A stretch of DNA of 9,762 bases from Clostridia bacterium (GTDB lineage Bacteria > Bacillota > Clostridia > Christensenellales > UBA1242), in contig JAFQBZ010000067.1 of the NCBI GenBank assembly GCA_017399515.1, forward strand, positions 1-9,762, read 5' to 3'. The position numbers and the translations under genes are program-made. The number at the start of each line of letters is the position of its first letter. Positions within the stretch are counted from its first letter, which is position 1. The notes beneath the pieces are model-generated. The model worked only from the letters and a program-made list of their open reading frames with translations, had not been told where the DNA came from and did no database searches. Shown in pieces: positions 6,572 to 9,762 of the stretch.

Positions 6572-6605
6572 TATCTCTTTTGCAAAATATAATTTTAAGG
6601 AGATA
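6572..6605 (+). promoter_or_regulatory. RNA hairpin covering the sigG ribosome-binding site
   Basis: TATCTCTTT (6572-6580) can pair with AAGGAGATA (6597-6605) through 9 pairs, one of them a G-U wobble. Inside the loop AAAAT (6584-6588) can pair with ATTTT (6592-6596). The outer 3' arm contains the complete AAGGAG Shine-Dalgarno of sigG, 6 nt before its ATG. RNA started upstream of 6572 would therefore have a masked ribosome-binding site. Confidence 0.6.
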
Positions 6606-6608
6606 ACA

Positions 6609-7379
6609 ATGGCAAACAAAGTTATTATTTGTGGAATTGACACATCTACACTTCCTAAATGCAACAACGAAAAACTAACCGAACTTATGAATGAAATCAA
6701 GTCAGGAAACCAAGATGCCCGAGAAGAATTTATAATGTATAATCTGCGATTAGTTTTATCAATTGTGCAAAGATTCTCAATTAATCAAAATAGTGTTGAC
6801 GATATTTTTCAAGTTGGAATTATTGGACTTTTAAAATCAATTGACAATTTTGACACATCAGTTGGAGTAAAATTTTCAACCTATGCCGTTCCAATGATTA
6901 TTGGTGAGATTCGTAAATTTTTAAGAGATTCAAGCACAATTAAAGTCACCAGAAGCATTAGAGATGTGGCATATAAAGCCCTTCAAGCAAAAGAACAATT
7001 GTTAAAAACAACAAACAAAGAAGCAACCATTGAAGAAATTTCAAAAGAAATTGATATTCCTGAAAAACAAATCGCTGAAGCCCTTGACGCAATCAGCGAA
7101 CCCCTTTCACTCTATGACACAATATTTCACGACAATGGTGACACAATGCTTATTATGGACCAAATTAAAGACGATTTAAATGATGACAAAATTTTAGAAA
7201 GAACAGCATTAAAACAGGCATTATCTTCTCTTGGAAAACGAGAACAACAAATTTTATTTTTGAGATATTATGTCGGCAAAACACAAATGGAAATTTCCGA
7301 CACAATTGGAATCAGCCAAGCACAAGTTTCAAGACTAGAAAAAGATGCTTTAAAAGAAATTAAAGCAAGTGTAACATAG
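6609..7379 (+). CDS. sigG: RNA polymerase sporulation sigma factor sigma-G
   Basis: Late forespore sigma factor. The 256 residues compare with about 260 in B. subtilis. The N-terminal signature NKVIICGIDTSTLP (3-16) is the sigma-G-specific opening that separates it from sigma-F. Region 2 follows (about 37-107: NLRLVLSIVQRF, DDIFQVGIIGLLKSIDNFD, VKFSTYAVPMIIGEIRKFLRD), then region 3 (about 110-165) and region 4 (about 195-252) with helix-turn-helix GKTQMEISDTIGISQAQVSRLEK (223-245). The position of B. subtilis Asn45 is Met43 here. The ATG at 6609 follows AAGGAG (6597-6602). It is the only plus-strand gene, divergent from ylmC (85-nt gap) and convergent with sigE, whereas the usual order has all of these co-directional. 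I find no clear sigma-F- or sigma-G-type promoter in the 85-nt gap. Confidence 0.95.
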   Translation: MANKVIICGIDTSTLPKCNNEKLTELMNEIKSGNQDAREEFIMYNLRLVLSIVQRFSINQNSVDDIFQVGIIGLLKSIDNFDTSVGVKFSTYAVPMIIGEIRKFLRDSSTIKVTRSIRDVAYKALQAKEQLLKTTNKEATIEEISKEIDIPEKQIAEALDAISEPLSLYDTIFHDNGDTMLIMDQIKDDLNDDKILERTALKQALSSLGKREQQILFLRYYVGKTQMEISDTIGISQAQVSRLEKDALKEIKASVT

Positions 7380-7380
7380 C

Positions 7381-7411
7381 AAAAAAAACAACCTTTTGTG
7401 TGGTTGTTTTT
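7381..7411. terminator. Bidirectional terminator between sigG and sigE
   Basis: 10-bp inverted repeat AAAAACAACC (7384-7393) / GGTTGTTTTT (7402-7411), 8-nt loop. The stem ends in T-runs on both strands (TTTTTG on plus; eight T on minus from 7388 to 7381), so it can end both convergent transcripts. Confidence 0.85.
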
Positions 7412-7428
7412 GTTATTTATTTATAACT

Positions 7429-8118
7429 TTATGCGAGTTTTAAAATTTCTGTTCTCATTTTGTCTAAAATCTTTTTTTCAATTCTTGAAATATATGACTG
7501 AGATATATCAAAATAATCAGCAACTTCTTTTTGTGTCATTTCATCTTCACCTGAAAGACCATATCTCATTTTCATAATTTCCTGCTCTTTTTTTGAAAGT
7601 TTAAAAAGAATCATTTTTAAGTCGTCTTTTTCATCTTGCTTATCCATTGAAAAATCAACTTCGTCTGTTTCTGAACTTAAAATGTCAGAAATGCAAAGTT
7701 CATTGCCTTCAGCATCAGTATTAAGCGGCTCATCTAGTGAAATTTCTCTTTTGATTTTTGATGTTTTTCTAAGATGCATTAATATTTCATTTTCAATACA
7801 CCTTGAAGCATAAGTTGCCATTTTTATGTTTTTTGTATTATCAAAAGATGACACAGCCTTAATCAGTCCAATCGTTCCAATGCTAATCAAATCTTCAATA
7901 TTAGCACCTGTATTATCAAATTTTTGTGCGGTGTAAACAACCAATCTTAAATTTCTTTCAATAAGTTGATTTTTAGCCTCTTCACTGCCTTTTTTCATTT
8001 CTTCAACCAAATTATACTCTTCATCTGCAGAAAGTTTTTCTGGCAAAATTTCTGACCCATTTGCAATGTAATAAAGATGATTATTTTTTCTAAATAGTCT
8101 TTTTAAAAATTTAAACAT
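7429..8118 (-). CDS. sigE: RNA polymerase sporulation sigma factor sigma-E (pro-form)
   Basis: Early mother-cell sigma factor, made as an inactive precursor. It has 229 residues. A basic amphipathic pro-region MFKFLKRLFRKNNHL precedes YYIANGSEILP; by alignment with the B. subtilis cleavage site (Tyr-Tyr), about 16 residues would be removed, against 27 in B. subtilis. Region 2 (about 45-120) has ERNLRLVVYTAQKF, NIEDLISIGTIGLIKAV and MATYASRCIENEILMHLR. SLDEPLNTDAEGNEL (127-141) is typical of sigma-E. Region 4 (about 165-225) has TQKEVADYFDISQSYISRIEK (195-215). The ATG at 8118 has a strong AGGAGG a few bases upstream that overlaps the spoIIGA stop (TAG), giving tight coupling in a spoIIGA-sigE operon. 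The residue matching B. subtilis Glu25, which I recall as important for processing, is His14. Confidence 0.95.
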   Translation of the reverse strand: MFKFLKRLFRKNNHLYYIANGSEILPEKLSADEEYNLVEEMKKGSEEAKNQLIERNLRLVVYTAQKFDNTGANIEDLISIGTIGLIKAVSSFDNTKNIKMATYASRCIENEILMHLRKTSKIKREISLDEPLNTDAEGNELCISDILSSETDEVDFSMDKQDEKDDLKMILFKLSKKEQEIMKMRYGLSGEDEMTQKEVADYFDISQSYISRIEKKILDKMRTEILKLA

Positions 8119-8126
8119 GACACCTC

Positions 8127-8969
8127 CTAAAACAAATCTCTATGAAGCAAACATTCGTATAATTTTGAATTTTCAAAATCATGATTAACTAAACCTAAAA
8201 CACATTTTTCATTTTTTAACTCTCCTCCATTTTTTATTACAACCGACCTAGGAATAACTATTGGAATTTCCTTTTCTTCATTTGAAATTGTTGCCACCTT
8301 TAAATAATGACTCACGCTAAAATTTAAGTAATTATTATTAGTTATGTTTTGATAATCTTTTTGCGATAAATATTTTTGCAAACATTTAACATTTATTATG
8401 ATTACCGGAAGACCGGTTTTTGTGTCATACAACGCATTTCCAGAATCTAATAAACCCATAATCTCTATATGCTTTCCAAAAGTAAAAAATGATACTTTTC
8501 TAAGTAAAGATTTAATTTTTTTTATTTTTGATAATTTAGATACACATTTAAAAACCGCAAAAATATATAAAAATAAAACAAAAACTACACAAATATTTGC
8601 AATTTGTGACATATTTTTGCAAAAAATATGATTTGTTATTGCATTTATTAATATATAAATAAATTTATAAAACCCAAAATATGTAAACATTAAAATTAAT
8701 GATGTTATATATAAATTAAACAAATCAGCAATACGATAACTATCTGTTATTAAAAGAACAATTATTAAATTTATTAATAATTTTATTAGAATAAACTGAT
8801 AAAACTTTAATTCAAAAAATATGTAAACCATCATATTTATCACATTAAAAATTTCTAAAAAAAGTAAATTTACTTTTCGAATTTGAAGTTTGAAAATTCT
8901 CTTTAAAGTTAACCATAAACCAACATCAATCATTATGTTTACAACAAAAAATATAATATAATTTTCCAT
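8127..8969 (-). CDS. spoIIGA: Sigma-E processing peptidase SpoIIGA
   Basis: Membrane aspartic-type protease that cleaves pro-sigma-E in the mother cell after a signal from the forespore. It has 280 residues, compared with about 309 in B. subtilis. The N-terminal half (1-142) holds about five hydrophobic helices. The C-terminal cytosolic half carries the catalytic motif LLDSGNAL (173-180), with Asp175 as the expected active-site residue, then TGLPVIII (185-192) and a closing ECVLGL-like stretch seen here as KCVLGLVN (255-262). The gene ends 8 nt before sigE, its substrate gene. M1 aligns with the start of the family, yet there is no Shine-Dalgarno; instead a double TATAAT lies 6 nt before the ATG. 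Confidence 0.92.
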   Translation of the reverse strand: MENYIIFFVVNIMIDVGLWLTLKRIFKLQIRKVNLLFLEIFNVINMMVYIFFELKFYQFILIKLLINLIIVLLITDSYRIADLFNLYITSLILMFTYFGFYKFIYILINAITNHIFCKNMSQIANICVVFVLFLYIFAVFKCVSKLSKIKKIKSLLRKVSFFTFGKHIEIMGLLDSGNALYDTKTGLPVIIINVKCLQKYLSQKDYQNITNNNYLNFSVSHYLKVATISNEEKEIPIVIPRSVVIKNGGELKNEKCVLGLVNHDFENSKLYECLLHRDLF

Positions 8970-8975
8970 ACAAAA

Positions 8976-9009
8976 ATTATATTATACTTGGTCAATTTAT
9001 CCCCTACAA
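8976..9009 (-). promoter_or_regulatory. spoIIGA promoter with overlapping TATAAT boxes; probable leaderless start
   Basis: Minus strand TTGTAG (9009-9004) lies 17 nt before TATAAT (8986-8981) and exactly 22 nt before a second, overlapping TATAAT (8981-8976). From the second box the canonical +1 falls on the A of the ATG (8969). The 22-nt spacing is reminiscent of the B. subtilis spoIIG promoter, which is Spo0A-dependent with an over-long spacer. The -35 is weak (3/6). Confidence 0.5.
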
Positions 9010-9030
9010 AATAATGTAAAATTATTTTGT
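9006..9030. repeat. 10-bp inverted repeat in the spoIIGA upstream region
   Basis: ACAAAATAAT (9006-9015) / ATTATTTTGT (9021-9030), perfect, 5-bp centre GTAAA, lying just upstream of and touching the putative -35. It is flanked by two copies of TTGGTCA (8988-8994 and 9033-9039), 45 bp apart in the same orientation. It could be an operator; no known motif is matched. Confidence 0.45.
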
Positions 9031-9070
9031 TTTTGGTCACCTTATAAATTTTTCTCAAAAATTTTGCCAC

Positions 9071-9100
9071 AAAAAAAACAAGGCATTTGCCTTGTTTTTT
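9071..9100 (-). terminator. Rho-independent terminator of the phosphohexomutase gene
   Basis: Inverted repeat AAAAAACAAGGCA (9073-9085) / TGCCTTGTTTTTT (9088-9100) with a tight 2-nt loop. On the minus strand it is followed by a T-run down to 9071. It abuts the stop codon at 9102-9100 and separates this gene from spoIIGA. Confidence 0.85.
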
Positions 9101-9762
9101 TACTTAAACATTTCTTTAAAACACTCTTGCATTTTTGGTTTATTTTCTTGATTCTTTTCTCTTGTTTCTGTGAGTGTTAAATAAACTTTAATAAGTGGTT
9201 CAGTTCCAGATGGTCTAATCATAACTTTGATTCCATGCTCTAATCTAAAACTAATTAAATCTGCTTTTGGCAAATCTTCAACACCCTTTAAGTAATCATT
9301 AATATTAACAACTTTAAAACCAGCGAATTCTGTTGGAGGGTTTGTTCTAAGTTCACGCAAAATTTGTTTCATTCGTGCATCACCTGCGTTACCTTCAAAT
9401 CTGTAAGTTGTTACATATGCTTGATAATAACCAAATTCATCATAAATTTCATTAAGTCTATCAACAATTGTTTTTCCTTGTTTTTTCAAAACACTTGCCG
9501 CTTCACAAATAAACATACTTGCAACAGTTGCATCTTTATCTCTAACATGAGTGCCAATCAAATAACCTAAACTTTCTTCGAAACCCAAAACAAATCTGTT
9601 TTCTTCGCCTTTTTTCTCAAGTCCAGTTAAATATTCACCAATATATTTAAAACCTGTTAAAACATCTTTAACAGTTCCGCCATATTTATTTGCAACTTTA
9701 TCTGCAAGACCGGTTGAAACAACCGACTTAACAACAACACCATTTTCAAACTTTTTATTTGC
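9100..9762 (-). CDS. Phosphoglucomutase/phosphomannomutase (PgcA-like), C-terminal part, cut by window edge
   Basis: Alpha-D-phosphohexomutase that interconverts sugar 1- and 6-phosphates, feeding glycogen, cell-wall or polysaccharide synthesis. The frame is open from the right edge to the TAA at 9102-9100, giving 220 residues; the start and the phosphoserine active-site loop lie outside. Visible are the sugar-binding loop GFEESLGYLIG (60-70 of the visible part), followed by THVRDKDA as in the long (about 570-residue) PgcA-type enzymes, and the C-terminal phosphate-binding loop RPSGTEP (183-189) followed by LIKVYLT. A TTG at 9588 could be mistaken for a start, but clearly homologous sequence continues upstream of it. 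A terminator follows immediately. Glucose versus mannose preference cannot be decided from this part. Confidence 0.93.
   Translation of the reverse strand, partial: ANKKFENGVVVKSVVSTGLADKVANKYGGTVKDVLTGFKYIGEYLTGLEKKGEENRFVLGFEESLGYLIGTHVRDKDATVASMFICEAASVLKKQGKTIVDRLNEIYDEFGYYQAYVTTYRFEGNAGDARMKQILRELRTNPPTEFAGFKVVNINDYLKGVEDLPKADLISFRLEHGIKVMIRPSGTEPLIKVYLTLTETREKNQENKPKMQECFKEMFK

Noticed and set aside
6550..6593. Possible sigma-G/sigma-F-type promoter of sigG (GAATA at 6562, 16 nt, CAAAATA at 6583) or TATAAT at 6588-6593
   Set aside because: The spacing is about 2 nt off, the -10 is imperfect, no GG-containing sigma-F box is present, and either choice would start the RNA inside or next to the Shine-Dalgarno. 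Not strong enough to annotate.
9045..9064. Inverted repeat AAATTTTT/AAAAATTT near 9047-9065
   Set aside because: Made only of A/T runs in an A/T-rich gap; expected by chance and without a link to a start or stop.
9100..9588. Phosphohexomutase gene starting at the TTG at 9588
   Set aside because: The frame stays open to the right edge and the upstream residues continue the family sequence; the gene is cut by the window, not started there.
1..9762. Alternative genetic code, since none of the visible genes ends in TGA
   Set aside because: TAA is favoured in any AT-rich genome, two genes end in TAG, the sample is small, and Trp residues I checked are encoded by TGG.

Overview
The window is very AT-rich (by eye well under 35% G+C), densely packed, and comes from a low-GC, endospore-forming member of the Firmicutes. 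A Clostridia lineage, probably an uncultured one, is my inference from gene content and order; no species can be named. Sporulation genes (spoIIP, spoIIGA, sigE, sigG and a ylmC/ymxH-type gene) are mixed with housekeeping genes. I see no mobile element, CRISPR array, tRNA or rRNA, and no gap between genes longer than about 130 bases.

Layout, left to right. The 5' third of der (ribosome-assembly GTPase) runs off the left edge on the minus strand, behind its own promoter. Next, all on the minus strand, is a two-gene unit in which a DUF1614-like membrane protein gene precedes spoIIP. To its right lies an overlapping feoA-feoB-rluA operon (ferrous iron uptake plus a pseudouridine synthase). The next block resembles the classical sporulation cluster spoIIGA-sigE-sigG-ylmC-nrdR, except that sigG is flipped to the plus strand. 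This makes sigG convergent with sigE and divergent from ylmC. The right edge holds the C-terminal part of a phosphoglucomutase/phosphomannomutase gene on the minus strand.

How the genes fit together. SpoIIGA is the membrane protease that matures pro-sigma-E in the mother cell. Sigma-E-type programmes normally include SpoIIP, which remodels septal peptidoglycan during engulfment. Sigma-G then runs the late forespore programme. NrdR (ribonucleotide reductase repressor) and Feo (iron uptake) are metabolic neighbours.

No wholly new system is evident. The most interesting layer is regulatory. The housekeeping genes der and nrdR have TTGCAA-N17-TATWAT promoters and open Shine-Dalgarno sites. The sporulation transcription units are different. 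spoIIGA and ylmC have a TATAAT box 5-6 nt before the ATG and no Shine-Dalgarno, which suggests leaderless mRNAs. sigG and the DUF1614-spoIIP unit have their Shine-Dalgarno buried in hairpins. Protein-level oddities are a C-terminal membrane anchor on SpoIIP, a very short pro-peptide on sigma-E, a non-canonical G4 motif in FeoB and a low-complexity tail on the YlmC-like protein.
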